A stretch of DNA of 64,000 nt from Acanthochlamys bracteata (taxonomy: Eukaryota; Streptophyta; Magnoliopsida; Pandanales; Velloziaceae): NCBI GenBank assembly GCA_019914995.1, contig CM034132.1, positions 1,304,501-1,368,500 of the forward strand, read 5' to 3'. The notes below the pieces were generated by a model. It had not been told where the DNA came from and made no database searches. It was given only the letters and a program-made list of their open reading frames with translations. Below, one piece after another: positions 37,220 to 51,137 of the stretch. The position numbers were made by a program, and so were the translations under genes. How positions within the stretch are numbered: the stretch's first letter is position 1; every line of letters begins with the position of its first letter.

Positions 37220-40200
37220 TTACTCACAAAGAGCCTCAACAGCAAGACTCTTCATGGTGCCAGGACAAGGGTCTCCACCAAAGGTTTCAGGAGTAACAGC
37301 TACTGCACATGATTGCTGACCAACACAGTTCTGTAACATATCATACTGTTGTAAGTTCCTTGAGCACATTAGACAAAAGATAAACATCAAAAGATTAACG
37401 CCCCCAAGGGAATGTCCTCAGATAGACATCACTTCCCCACCACCTGCTTCATTAGTTACAAAGAATTTATTTGACAGATGGAAAGGGGTTAAGAAATTTA
37501 CCTGTATGAATGCATCATACGATTTGTGTGCATGACATGTGCCCTCAGAGTACCCTCCGCACCTTCCTCGTGGTGTGCCAAAGCTAGCGAATTTAATGTT
37601 CGACATTTTCTTTCCCATAGGGCAAGATAGATGGGCTTTTGGTGGCTGATATCGTCCGGTATTCCAAGTAAGTATGGATGGTTGTCCCTCATAGATGAAT
37701 GAACAGACGCTTTCTGCTGTTCTTTTCACCATTGAGATTCCAGTGGGATTACCACCCCATTCTTCCAATACAACTAAGAAGTTCCCTGTTGGATTAAGCC
37801 AGGAACGGGGTACATGATACCTGATATTTGCATGAATCCATGTTAGTCCAACTTACTGACTTGTAGCCTCAGTAGGTTTTGGATTAGAAAAGGGCAGCTT
37901 ACCATCTCTGTGAAGGTCCTCCACAATCGGACTGGCATTTCTTCTCGGTGAAAGTACCCATGTAACTGCAGGCTCCGCAGGAACCAGAAGCCTTATAGGC
38001 AGGCCAGTATCGACCTATGCTCTGGCCATTGATCCAAATTTGTCCTTTTCCCATGCTGCTCATGTCCAACGCTAACGGTTCATTTCCACCAGGAGCATTG
38101 AAGAACGCCTACAAACAGAAACAACAGAAAAACTTGTATTTTATATATCTTATTCATCACCTGCACTAATCAGTACCTAGAGTTAGATTAATTTGCCCCA
38201 CCTTGTACCATGTCAGGGGCTGACTGTGAGCAGCATCTCCCCATTCCACCGAAGAACTCCCACTTAGTGAATGAAGACCCAACTCTTCACCTTTCAAACC
38301 AATCTGCAGATAAGCACAGAAATTATAGTAGCTGAACATTTGGCTTATTAATTGCTAAAGAATACTGAATGAATGAGGTACCTGGTAAGTCCATTTCTGG
38401 TGTGAAAGATCTCTCTTTCCCTCGTTAAGACCACTCAGAGTTACTGGACCAAGAACTCCAGTATTCCATGTCTCAAAATGGTTTCCAACGTTCTGATTAG
38501 AAAGAAAATTGGTAAAGTATGAGTGTAACTTCTTTTGTGGACAACCCTTTAGGCCATGAGAAACCATTAACATAACATACCTGGAGCCCAACAGCAGCAC
38601 TGAGAATTGAGATCTTGTTGCTGCCTGCCCATAGCTTCACCTTCCCATTGTATGTAATTTTTGGACTATCCAACCCACCATAAGCAGTCCCTGGTTAGCC
38701 ATGAATGATATAAATCTTAGAAACAGAAACACAAAGACATGCCTGCATGATGCAACTGCTACTTCAAAGCTTGTGATTTTGATTTTACCTGCCAATTGAC
38801 CATTGATGTACACATTCAAAGCATGACCGGCTGAGTAAATGGTAAGCACTGGATACTGGCCAGTCTTTAAGAATTGTTCATTTTGACCAATGTCAACACT
38901 GAAAAGAAAGAGTTTCATGATTGACGTTTAGTTGTCCAGATATGAACCAGAAAAGAGAAACATCAAAAAGAAGAGATCCAAATGTTTTTGGACTTACTAT
39001 GTAGTGTACCAAAGGTAATCAGACTTGTCCCATGTCAAGCTTAATTGTTCATACAACCCCACCTTTGTAAATGAAGTATCACTCAGAGCATCAGTCTGAT
39101 CAGTATAAGATTTCCAAGCAAACCCTCCAACCCATTCCATTTTCATGTTAACTGTCTGAGCCCCTACCTGCAGTGAAGGGAACATCACCAATTCAAGGTT
39201 ATTCTGGAAATCAATGAAGGAGTTACGATTGCTCATTGCTCAAGGATGATAGTATGCTTGAAACAAGTTTAAATTTTTGTTCCTTTCATACCCTTGCGGT
39301 GTTGAAAATAGTTGTCTTGCAATCAGGAAGGATGCTGATGGACCAAGGAGGGAGGTCATAGTGCAATCCGTTGAAAGTTACTTTCGCATAAGACCCTGCA
39401 TCGTAGTTGGCAAGGAAAGCAGCACAACTTGTCTTTGACCTGAAAACATGTGCCTGCAGGGGTGAAAGTGTTAAAGTCAAATGCTTTACATGAGTAAGTT
39501 ATTACTTAGAAAGCATAAAGAAAATTTTGAAGGCGCCAACCTGCTGATTTGAGCCAAGTGATGTAATAGTTGGATCACCAGATACTAGAGCCGGTTCGCA
39601 TAACTTGATTGCTCTGTGCAAGTCTCTCAAGTGACCCCACTTAGGTTCTCTTAACAGACCTGACACAAGTCAAAAGCAAATTTTGTTTCAGAAATGAATA
39701 CATCCAGAAGTTTGACTTACCAGATACTTATGCGAAGAAGGTACAGCAACAAATTTCCAATTTTTATTGAGTACAAGCTTTACTAAGATATTACATACTA
39801 CCATCCTTTATTCAACATCTATAAATCAACACAAAAGAAGGAAATACCATATTCATCAATTGGAGCATCATAGTCGTAGCTTGTAGCAATGAAAGGGCCA
39901 CCAGCAGTTCGGCCAAAATTTGTTCCTCCATGGTACTATATCAAGCGACAGTTATACAGTTGTCAACTATGCAGTTAAAATATTATTGGCAATAGTATTA
40001 ATGAGATATTGAAATTTTACCATATAGTAATTAATAAAAGATCCACCCTTCTGTATGAACCTGCCCACAGCAAACGCCAAGTCTTCCACTGGCCTGTGGG
40101 GAACAGCACCACCAAATCCTGTAAACCTGTGGTTTAGCAAGAAGATGAATTATGCATCAGACAATAATATAATTTCAATTGTGGAATTGGTAAACTAGAA

Positions 40201-42012
40201 CAACAAAAGTTCAAACTAACGCAATATAAAAAAATAAAACTGAAGAATACCAGCCAGTCCAAGCTTCAGTCCACATCGTAGGTTTGTATGGCTTGTTTGG
40301 CGAAAAATAATCACAATAGAAACCGTTGCATGTGTTAATCTGCCGTAAAGAAACACAAACAGGAAACTAGTAACAGAATCGAAGAATATAGACTTGAATG
40401 TCAAGTACTTCAAACTAACTTGTGCAACAACTTTCTACTACTGAACAAGCAAAGACAGCAAAAACACTACTGGTTCCAATACAGTAAAAATTTAATGTCA
40501 TAATGCAAGGACAATTTAATGCATACGCGGAGATGCATATAAAGTGGGGACTTATTAGGTGGACTATCTATGTTTCAAAGACTATTAATCAAAGCTGTCA
40601 AAACAACATCTACAAATAGAACATTAGAAATTAGAATTAGATTGTAGTAATTTGGAGGGAATTGGAAATATACAACTGGATCCGGAGCATCATCTTGCTT
40701 GCACATGACCCATGGCACTCCGGTATTGAGTCCCACTGCCATCTTTGCAGCCCAATAAGTGTAGGACTTTGCTGCAGCTCCGCCATAGTACTCCACTGGT
40801 CCATATTCATTCTCAATCTACATAATTCAATAGAATCAGGAAATGTAACACTTGTTTCATTCACACAAATCACCACCATTCTGCAGTTAGAACATTCAAT
40901 AAATAATAGATATGTGTACCTGTGATAAGATTATAGGCCCTCCTTGTGATTCAAACAGTCCTTCAGCTTTCATCATGGACACTATTTTCTCTGTAAATTT
41001 CTGCATAGCAGCCTGAAAATTGTAACAAAATAAATAAAACAAGTTTTTTTGCCAATAACATTAGTGGAGCAAGAATTTAAAAAAGAAGTTTTTTTTAAAA
41101 TCAATTAATGTCGTGTTAACCTTGAAAGGTTCATTGTCTGTTCTGAAGCTGATACCTGGAACGTATTTAAGCCAAACAGGGAACCCTCTGCAATTCATTT
41201 GATCAAAAAAAAAGGGAAGAACAGAACAAGTTCAAATAAATTTCTGCACCGATATCGATAAAATTAAAATGAAGGACTTGAAAATGAAGAAGTAACATAA
41301 ATAATCTGCTGGGGCTCTGTTATCAAAAACAAGTTTAAAAAAGAAATGAAGTCTGAATTCTTTTTTTTTTTTTTTTACCCAAAATTCCATTCAGCACAAA
41401 CATAGGGGCCAATGCGGAGATGAACAAAGAGGCCTGCTTGCTTCACCAGCTTGATGAATCTAACCAAATCAAACCTCCCCTCAAAATTATACTGCAAAAG
41501 CTCATGAAAAAAGTTGGAAGGACATCAATTTTAAATTGTTGAAAATTCAATGGAAAAACTTGGATCGAAGAGAAAAATCATCTTTTTCATACCTGACCAG
41601 GAGAAGGTTCATGGCCATTCCAGAAAACGTAAGTCTGGATAACATCCAAACCGCCATCTTTAGCTTTCTGAATAATATCAGGCCACATCTGAACACCAAA
41701 AAACAACATTAAATTCCAAATTAACAACAAACCAGAAGCCACATTTCAGTAACAAGTTTAGAAAGAAGATTATCAGAAAGCAAAAAGATAGTTTCTTTAT
41801 TTTACCTCTGGAACACTTCTTGGGTAGTGAATGGAACCAGAGATAAGAATCCTTCGCTGCCCATTAACAATCACAGCTTTATGATCATATGAAACAGCAG
41901 CAGTCGTCGAACCGACAGCGAAAACAAGAACAAGAAGCAGTGTAGTTGCTGCTGCTGCCATAGAGATGGCTGAAAGCTCTCTGCTAGCATGCATTACTGA
42001 CTTAAAACCCAT
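37220..42012 (-). CDS. BGAL: Beta-galactosidase, GH35, with C-terminal galactose-binding lectin domain
   Basis: 19 exons: 42012-41806, 41688-41593, 41491-41379, 41187-41121, 41012-40920, 40817-40674, 40339-40251, 40126-40021, 39935-39848, 39659-39541, 39453-39292, 39167-38998, 38898-38789, 38690-38581, 38492-38382, 38303-38202, 38108-37903, 37820-37502, 37330-37220; 840 residues. A signal peptide (to about residue 38) targets it to the wall. The GH35 signature [15 protein letters not shown] contains the acid/base Glu196; the nucleophile is Glu265 in MWTEAWTG. Beta-sandwich domains follow, then a Cys-rich SUEL-type lectin domain (about 759-840). Length and domains fit the BGAL1-like subgroup of plant exo-beta-galactosidases, which trim galactan and arabinogalactan side chains. 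In-frame ATGs at codons 7 and 18 could also serve as start; all leave a hydrophobic signal. No defects are seen. Confidence 0.95.
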
Positions 42013-43918
42013 GAAAGGAAAATGTATCTATCTATTTTCTTTCTCCACAACAAAATGGAGCTAAAAGAAAACAGAGTGAAGAAGAAAAGAGTTTTATTAT
42101 AAGCCTTTCCTTTCTTTTCTTTTTTTTTTCTTTTCTTTTCTGCTGCTTGTTCTGTTTCTCCAAAATTTGTCTGCTTGTAATGAATCCCCTTTAGGTAGTA
42201 TCTGTATTCTCTCTTTTCCACCAAAGAAGAGTAGAAGAACAAGAACAAGAACTACAACAACAACAAGGTTTGGTTGTTGAAGTTAAAGTTCAAATGGTAA
42301 CATTAACAACATCACCAACACCTACAAGAAAAATTAAATCAGCGAAAGAAAATGTTGGGGAAGTTCGTTCGTGGAAGTCGTTTAAATAGCTGAAGAGTGA
42401 AAGCGAAAATTTTTCAAGAGGGTCCCAAAAATTTCAACATACCGTGGACGTCTCATCCATTCCAGTATTCCACTGATCATGTTTTTATTGTTCTTTACTT
42501 CTCTAAATTTTTTTTAGCTGTTCTGTTTTTTGTTTCAATTTTTTGAATTTGTTTTGATCCATTGGAACTTGTGTCTACAATTGTTTGACATGTGAGTGAG
42601 TTGAAGGACAGCAGTCAAGAAAAAGTATTTTGGATTCTTTATTTTACAGTGAGTGAGTTCAGAATTTTCCCTCCCTTTGTGGTTTGTTTCAAAATTGAAG
42701 AACAGGTTGTTGTTGCTCTTTCACTTTCACCCTTTCCCTTCAGAATCTCAATGATATTTTTTTCTTCTCATTTGCCACACAAAAAAACTCACTTTCCAAC
42801 AAATAACAAACGCTCTTATATGAAACTTCACACAGAGCAAAGAATCCGAACATAAACCAAGCCCATCATTAAGAAATCCATTTTCCATTATGAATATTAT
42901 CACTTACCGATCAAAAAATTTCTACTAGAAGAAAATTTCAACTAATGTTTGGATATTTTTTTCTGTGCAAAAAGGTCGTTAAACAACTGACACTTTGAAT
43001 ATATTGAAGAAGTTGTATGGTTGCTTGAAATTCACAAGATAAACAAGAAAGCACAACCATGTAACAGAACAGAAGAGAATTTATTTGCATGATTTGAATG
43101 ATGTTGATCTTCTTCAATTCAACACTTGCATTGCATACAAAAGCTTAATACTCAAGTGATAAGATTTGGTTGCTTACAAGTCTCGCCAATCTAATTCAAC
43201 ATATCTTGAAAATGTTTTCAACCAAACACATCTATGCATGCAGAGAAAAAATATATATGTATATATATATTTTTTTTAAAATATAGACACTGTTCTCACT
43301 GTATATATTCTAGTGCACTCCCTTATGTTAGCAAATAAAGAGCTGTAATTAATCAAGCAATCGAAAAATCAGAGAAAACTCATGGTGATAAGACGGATTA
43401 GAGAATATTTTGAAATGCTTTTTTATACTTTTTTTTATAAAAAAATTATAATAAATTTATTACAAAATATAAAATAAAAATTAGAATAAAAAAGAGCTTA
43501 AAAATTTAGCTAACAATATCTTAATTAGAAAAAATGTAAAAGTACCTCTATTAAAAAAGTGCGCATATTTTTATATATAAATATCTCGATGTTTTGCATA
43601 AAAAATATAATTATTTGTTAGTATATGTGAGTTGTGATTTAAATATAAATTGAATCAATTAGAGACGGCGTTGCCGTCAGGCATAAGGAAGTGATCTAAC
43701 AAATGTTTATTATGTTTGTCTAGGGTAGCTTATGTATGTGAACTTCTTGCCGTTGAAACTCATCCAAGTGCTTCACCAACTTTCACTCAAAACAATTTTC
43801 AATTAAGAAAAATATTTTAAAATAATTATTTTGAAATAACAAAATCTTATAATATTTTGTAGATAAAAATTTATTAAAAAAAGTTTTTGGTGGACGTATC
43901 ATTAAACACATTTCTACA

Positions 43919-44130
43919 GTGTGTTTGGATGAAGAATTAGTAATGAAAAAAAATAAAAAAATATAATATTATTTAAATAAATTAATAAAAATATATATAT
44001 ATATAAATTATATTTGAATTAAAAAATAAAATATTGTAAATAAAAAGTTAAAATATTTCTAAACTTTTTTCCATTCTCTATCTGCTTTTTATTCCTCTTT
44101 AAGACAGTAAATTCTAATCTAAACGCACAC
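43919..44130. repeat. TIR element (MITE-like), 212 bp
   Basis: The left end GTGTGTTTGGATGAAGAATT is mirrored by TTCTAATCTAAACGCACAC at the right end, an imperfect inverted repeat of about 20 bp. The interior is AT-rich and non-coding. Confidence 0.5.
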
Positions 44131-45125
44131 GGAAGAGAATTGTTTTTTTTTTCTCTTTTTTTTTTTTTACGTACCAGTAATTTAAACACAGCATTAGAGT
44201 AAAGGAAATGGCATTTCACGTGAGACAGATGAGTATCGAGGGGTTGGATAAAAAATAACAAAAACTAAGCCGTCACATTTTTTAAAGTTCCAAGTGTTTC
44301 AAGTAGGGACAGTTTCATAAAACACTGACTGTCTCTCTTTTTTATATAGAAAACAAATATTATCCATTTATTTATTATGTAAGTATATAGGGTTGTTATT
44401 TCAACAATGTCTCCCATAATTTACCAAGGTCGCACAAACAATTACTATTCCGGACATGTCCGTAATTTCGAAATAAACTTTAAAAAAGTAAAATTTTATA
44501 AACTAATTATTAAAATAAATTTGTATGGTTAAACATAAAGAGTTACTTCAACGTAAATTTTTGGAAACAAAATTTTCTGAAATCACTTAACAAAATTTTT
44601 GGCAAACAAAATAAAATAGTAGAATCCAATTTGAAAATTAAAATTAAAGTTAAAGAAGTAACATAAAAAATTAAAGTCTAAGTGTTCCGGAATAACATTG
44701 AAAATAAAAATAAAATTTTAAAATTAAAATATAATTACTAAAATAAAAATATAATTTTTAGTTCAATAAATTATTAAAATATATAAATTTTTCAAAATTT
44801 CAAAATTAAACCGAAGAAAGAACTTCTCCAAATAATTTTGAACACGTTCTTAAATTGCGTTTTTTTCACCAAAAAATTTACTTTTTTTAATATTTAATAT
44901 CTCACTTTCAAATACAGAATAATATAAGAAAACATAATAACTCGTTTTCAACTCATTCTCAATTAAAATAAAAAAAAAAAAACTCAACTCATTTTTAATA
45001 ATACTATTTTTAATAATTTATTTTTAAAAACTTTACTTTTAAAGCTAAATGAACGTAGCCTTAGTCAAAAATGCTTGAAGCCAAATTTCAATAGACTATT
45101 TCACCACGAAATCTATTCTCTTTCT

Positions 45126-45148
45126 TTATTATTATTATTATTATTATT
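45126..45148. repeat. (ATT)n microsatellite
   Basis: About seven ATT units in the gene-poor spacer. Confidence 0.85.
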
Positions 45149-45540
45149 TTACTAAAGGCATGCAATTGTAGTTTATTTTGTATAATTGGTTATGCCATTA
45201 CATCACCATTTGTTATGAAGTAAGAAAGCGGGTATGTCTAAATTATTGATTTCCATACGCTCTATCTTCCGAGCATAATAAAACATTAAATGATGAAAGG
45301 CTTATTTATGTATTTAAACATAATTCAAAAATAATTTTTAAATGATACATTATTACAACATAAACTTGTAATAAGAATATATAAAATTATATAAAAATTA
45401 TTTTGATTAAAAAAAACTATAAATTATAGATAAAATAAAACACATCAGGGTCTGAAGTCTCGTCCAATCTTAAAACTAGTAGAGCATTACAACTTCAGTC
45501 AAAACATGATCACTGGTCGTGTTCAAAGTACTATCATTAA

Positions 45541-45975
45541 GTGCGTTTGGTTCAACTTTTTTTAATACTTTTTTTTAATTTTTAATTTTATATTTTTAAT
45601 ACATATTTTATAAATATTTTATAAATTTTAAAAAATTTAAAAAAATATAAAAAAATTCTACGTAATTAAATTTTTTATTATATATAAAAAAATATAAAGA
45701 GCTTATTTTTTAAAAATATAAAAATATCCTCTATTCATAAAATAAAAACATTTTATCGGAAACTTTTGATTTAGCTTATTAATTACTTTTTATTTTAAAA
45801 AATTATATCTTTTAATAAAATTTTTATAAAATTTTATAAATATAAAAAATTATATATATAAAACTTATATATTTTTTATTATTATTTATATAAGAAATTT
45901 AAATTTATTTCTCAAAATTTTTAAAAATAATATTTATTTTAAAATAATTTTTTTTCATAAACACTTTCCAACTTC
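45541..45975 (+). repeat. AT-rich MITE-like element, copy C, possibly two nested copies
   Basis: It opens with GTGCGTTTGG and has the same early blocks as copy E (TTTATAAATATTT, AAAAATTCTACGTAAT). It runs for about 435 bp, longer than the 250-bp copies, and ends near ACACTTTCCAACTTCCCC. A second element inserted in the first would explain the length. Confidence 0.45.
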
Positions 45976-48900
45976 CCCTACATTTATCCTCAGGTCTTTT
46001 AATAAGTCTAACTAATTGACCACTGCTAGCCCGTGACAAACAAGCGTTCACCATGACCCTCTTCAATTCAAGGGCTGATTTTTCTTACGTTCCTAATGTC
46101 AACAATTTTAGGTATTAACATTCAACGGGGTCGACAAAAAATGAGAACAGTATAAAATAAGATAGCATTTTACATTATTCTAGAGTAAGTTTTGGTATTT
46201 ATGTATAGAAGTAGCAAGTGATTTCACCCCCAAAAAAGATACGGAAACGTTCGAAAATATTTAAAATATTTTTAAAAAAAATATTTTAAATTAAAAAATA
46301 ACTAGCTTGACTTATTTTAATTATGTATATTTTTTAAATTTATTGTAAAATCACTATAAAAATTTATTTAAAAAGTTAAAATAAATAATTATAAGCACTA
46401 CTAAATATGTTGGAAGTTAGATATAACATAAAAATCAAGTTCGAATTAGGCAAATAAACTAGAGAAAAGTCTACACTAAAGGACAAGGATTAACAACAAA
46501 CACACATACAAATTTTTCGTCAGGAAGTTCTGGATATAGTTCATACAAATTTGGTCTTGATTTGTTCTAAACTCATCCAATGTTATCTTATGGTTTGCGG
46601 CGGATTATTAATTCGCCATACATCAAAACAATGACATTTACCTAAATGACTCCTACAAGAAATAACTTCCTAATGTGTATCTGATCCATCCAGTCATATA
46701 CATATCTAGATTGCGAAAATTTTTTCTATCTTCGTCGAAATCATTGAAATCGAAGGATAATATCTGACTCATTTCTGACGAAACTAATAGAGTTTTATTC
46801 TTGGCCTTCAGTTCTTCATAAGAATGAAAATTAGAAACAAAATCGTATTAGAACTTTGGTTAACTTATCCGTTCATTCATGTCTCATATAATTCCATGAA
46901 CAATAATTGTACTAGAACTTCAATTCTTCAACCATTGATAGATTTGTTTACGTAGCTTCTAATCCTCTAGTTTTAATTGCATACGCAGATTAAGTTTAAC
47001 CTGCAGTTGATATTTTGTGGTTATGTGACTTGTGTCCCCAAAACCTGAAGATTAGAAGCAGCGGTCATACTAACTGTTATTAAAAGAAAAATAATGCTTT
47101 GTTGAAAATAATTGCTTTGTTAATTTTAGGATTGCATCCAAACAATGGTTTTCATTTTTTAAAATTTCTTTCCATCCAATTGGTTGCTCTCTTTTTCAAA
47201 GTAATTGTTCATGTTGGCCTTAATACTAATACCCATGGCATGACGTTGCCTGCATTCTCTATTCTAGAGAATCTTTTTCTTTTCGCTACATTACTAATCA
47301 AACAAAACTATAACTTCGGTTACTGAACTTAAAGTTTAAGTTATTGAGCTAGAAGAACAAGCAACATACGTAACAAACAGAAAGCAGCCAAGGGCACTAA
47401 TTGTTCATTCAGGCTTGTATGACAGTGCAAGATCAACTACCATACTAGAATTTCAAATGCATACAAAATAACTAGGCCTTAAAGCACTCTATATTGCTAA
47501 AATACTCTCTTTCTATATGCTATCAGCCTAGGTGGAAAAAGCATCCTCAATCACAAAATAAAGCCCACAATTTCAAAGGTTTGCTTTGGAAGGACATGTC
47601 TGGTTTCAGTGTTGGCTTATATAAAGCATGTTTAATTAAGATAGAGAATAAGTTCTCAGATTAATGGTGGTCCTAAAAATAAACAAATCCTAAACATTAC
47701 TCAAGATCACATAAAAAAGACTATAGATACCAGAATTGGCCAAATATTGAAGTTTGTCAGTTATCTGGAGGGCAATATGTAATGATTCCCCAAGTTCATT
47801 TGCCTTGCTTTTATTTATTTATTTTTTCGTTAAGAATGATTCTGTATATTAATTAGATCCACTAATCAACAATTGATTGCTCTTATGATCTTATAAATTG
47901 GTCTTCAGTTAAAATATTAAGTGAGAAAAGCTTTTACAGAGCAACTCTTAATAAAAGTGGCAGATCTGGACTCTTTCTAAGTCTAAACTCCTCAGCTTTA
48001 ACCAACTCTAACCTCGTAAAGCCAATAACTGGACAACTACCACTTACAATAGGCTTGTAACACAAAGCAAGATTTTTATATGTAAAAGTGGCTTGTGCAA
48101 TTCCTAATGTTCTTCACATAAGTTATGAATAATCCACGAACAGAAACATTAACATCAATGAATATCGGATATACATCACGAATCATGTACTATTGTTGTA
48201 TGAATAGGACTTCAACGCCAACGAAAATTCAAGCCATCGTTATAGGTCAACATCAAGATCTTACCTTATATAATCATGCAAATTCTCTTACTTGACAGGA
48301 ATCGACCTATGATGCAGTTATCTCCTTCCAGCTTTTACCTGCAAACAACTATTAGAGCCACACAAATTCACCATGAAGCCTTGAAACAGTTCCGCTATTA
48401 TTTAACTGCTACCTAATAGCACTTGAAGGCAATAGTAATAATTCATCATATATAAAAACACGACAATAAGAATTATAAAAACAATAAAAACAGTTAATTC
48501 TACTTCATCAAGTTTCAGTACTCCCATACTAATTACTGATTAGACTTGTCTAATAGAACTTTACACATGTAGCAGAGGGATTCTCGGCAGATGAGAATGA
48601 CATATAGCAAAAGCAACATAAGGGAGCAATACAGGACCCCTTGCTTGAAGAAGACATTGGCGGCTTTTTTGGCCCCTTTTGACTGATAATGATGCCACCA
48701 AAATGGCATGCCAAACTCTTCATTTCCACCATTAGTGCAGCATAACAAAATAGATAAAACGATAAGAGACGTGTATGAAGGAGAATTTCCATAAAGATGG
48801 TTTCACAAGATTTTTATAATATTAGAAAGTTCCAGGGAACAGGAACAGCTTGAGAACTTAATCGTGTCTTAGCATGCAAGAGAGGAGGAAAATTGATCCT

Positions 48901-51137
48901 TATCCCCAAAGATACTACAAAAGAGGAGCCATATAATGACATGGCTCTTTGATGCCCAACCATATCCAAACTATCTAGGTGTCAGTGCCCAATATGTACA
49001 TACCTGCAGGGCTCCTTCTTGACCATACGAGGATATTAGAGTGCACGAGTCGCATTCAAGAATCAAGACATTTTATGATCATAAACTTAGTAAAGGTGAT
49101 GTGAAGAACATCTCGTTTATGACCATCCCTTGCCGATAACTTGTATGAGTCAGAATTTTCTTATCGTTACAAGAATCTGAATTGTAATTGAACTCTTAAT
49201 GACTCTGACATGAAAATGAGAATGATACTTGACATGTTTGAAGTTATTCAACTTGTGTGATGGATAGAGATTATCTTCCAAGCTATAGATATGGTGTGAG
49301 AAATATCTTATATGTAAGAGCAAAGCAATGCCACATAGAAAACCTGCTTCAACCCTGCATCCAACAAAAATAACAGGTAAGTTGATATTGCAAATGAAAA
49401 TTCCATTAACCTTGAGCGACATGTCTGGAAGTAAAAACAGACAAAAAAGACCATATAGAAAAAAATAAGCAAGAAGCAATTCAAATGCTGTTTTCTCTCT
49501 CAGTTTCTGCAAACAGTTAGCAAATTGACGCTCAAAGCTTAGCACACTAAGAATTCCTTTCAGCGAAGCATTTACCCAACCATAAGTCCATAACAATGCA
49601 TATCAGAAAACAGATTGCAGTGCACAAAACTGCAAGAACATAAGCCTATCGAAGCATAGAACATTTGAATGCAAACAGTATAACAACTGTCTTAAGGAAG
49701 ATAAGGTCACAATATCGTGGTCAATATTGAAATAAAATATTCAATATGTCAATTTCCACAGATCATAAATTCCTTACCGTTTTGCCTGCAATCACTGAGA
49801 TATGATATTTTGGATTTTTCTTTAAACAAAGCTGCAGATAACATTCTCCACAAAAACAATAGCATAAAGTTTCAAGTATCAGTATCAAGTTCATAAAGAC
49901 ATATCAATCCTATCTGAATTCGCTAAATAGAATATATAATCCAGCACATAAGGCCACCCAATCTGAATGGACTACATCTTCTTCTTTTTTTCCTTTTTAT
50001 TTTTTATTTTTTTGTGCAGCGAAATTATAATATTACAGAAGTTATACCATAATAATAAAATGTATATAAATCCAGCGTTCAACTAGAACACCAACCAATA
50101 CTCCTCTGACACTAAGCTACTAAAAGGTAGTTACATGCAGCAACATACATCTGTGCAGTGTCTTTGGGAAAAACCCCTAAAGTTATCTGTCTATTTCAAA
50201 ACCTGCACTTCCAGTTTTTGGACATTTTAAAATTTCCAATTAAATGCAGATGAGGAAGGTATATGCTACAAAAAGGTCAGCTTGAGGCCACATCCATGAA
50301 AATTTAACCAATACTGTTCATATCATGGTGCCTACTGCATTTTTACTGTTAAGTGCGAACATTCTTCGTTTTTCTAAAAGCAGCAAGTAGCTGCAAGCAG
50401 AATCAGATACGTTACACTTTAATGATCTGTAAGTAACGTGTATTAAGACAGTACAAAATTTTAATATTGATTTAGACACTATAATGTGCCCACAAATGAA
50501 AGAACAAGATCCATGCAACTTTTAACGAGACAAGAACAAGAATCACAGACAAAACATGTAAGCTACTTGCAGAAACTTTTGGGTTCCATACATTACTACA
50601 TTTCTAAATCAATAAATGGACTCTGAACTGTTAAATTCAAGTTTGATTACTTTTTAAGTGTTCTCATTTCTCAATTCCACTAATCATTTAGGAATTAATG
50701 CTTGGTTATAGACATCGTTTGGTTACTTGATGGTTTTGATGAACCATATTAAGTTGCAGTTTCACCAGAGTAGAATGGGAATATATGTAGAAATGCCAAT
50801 GTAAGAAGTTGCTGCTGAGATAAATCTCACAATAGAGAAGCAGGAAAAGACTCCATCAAGTGACTACCTAGTCTAGAATTTAATATTTGGGCTAAAACAA
50901 AAGAGAATTATAAACAGAAGACGTATAATGATGCAACACAAAACCTGCTTAAGTATAATCTGCTACTTTATAAAGGTCTAGAGACGTCGATAGAATATAA
51001 GTCAATCTTTATGACAATCACAAGAGAGCTCTCATTTATTTTATACTATCTGGGAGATCTTTAATAAAATGAAAAGGAGTAGCACCATGAGAGAAAAGTA
51101 ATCAAGTCTTACAACAATTTCAAGATGATCTTGTCCG

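Larger units (their letters stand above)
42013..51137. other. 9-kb gene-poor spacer rich in AT-rich repeats
   Basis: The first 400 bp should be the promoter and CT-rich leader of the beta-galactosidase. From 43200 to 46400 the DNA is mainly A/T with several element-like units (43919-44130, 45541-45975, and possibly 44850-45062). From 46400 to 51100 composition is more even, and the minus strand shows scattered donor- and acceptor-like sites but no coding frame of recognisable family. No tRNA, rRNA or known microRNA was recognised. Confidence 0.55.

Noticed and set aside
48550..48792. An 80-codon minus-strand frame rich in Ser, Lys, Pro and Cys
   Set aside because: No recognisable motif; overlapping frames in the same place are equally open. 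It may be part of a non-coding RNA.
49150..49596. A 148-codon open frame on the minus strand
   Set aside because: It is hydrophobic and Phe/Leu/His-rich by composition, lacks family resemblance and has no gene-like context; likely chance.
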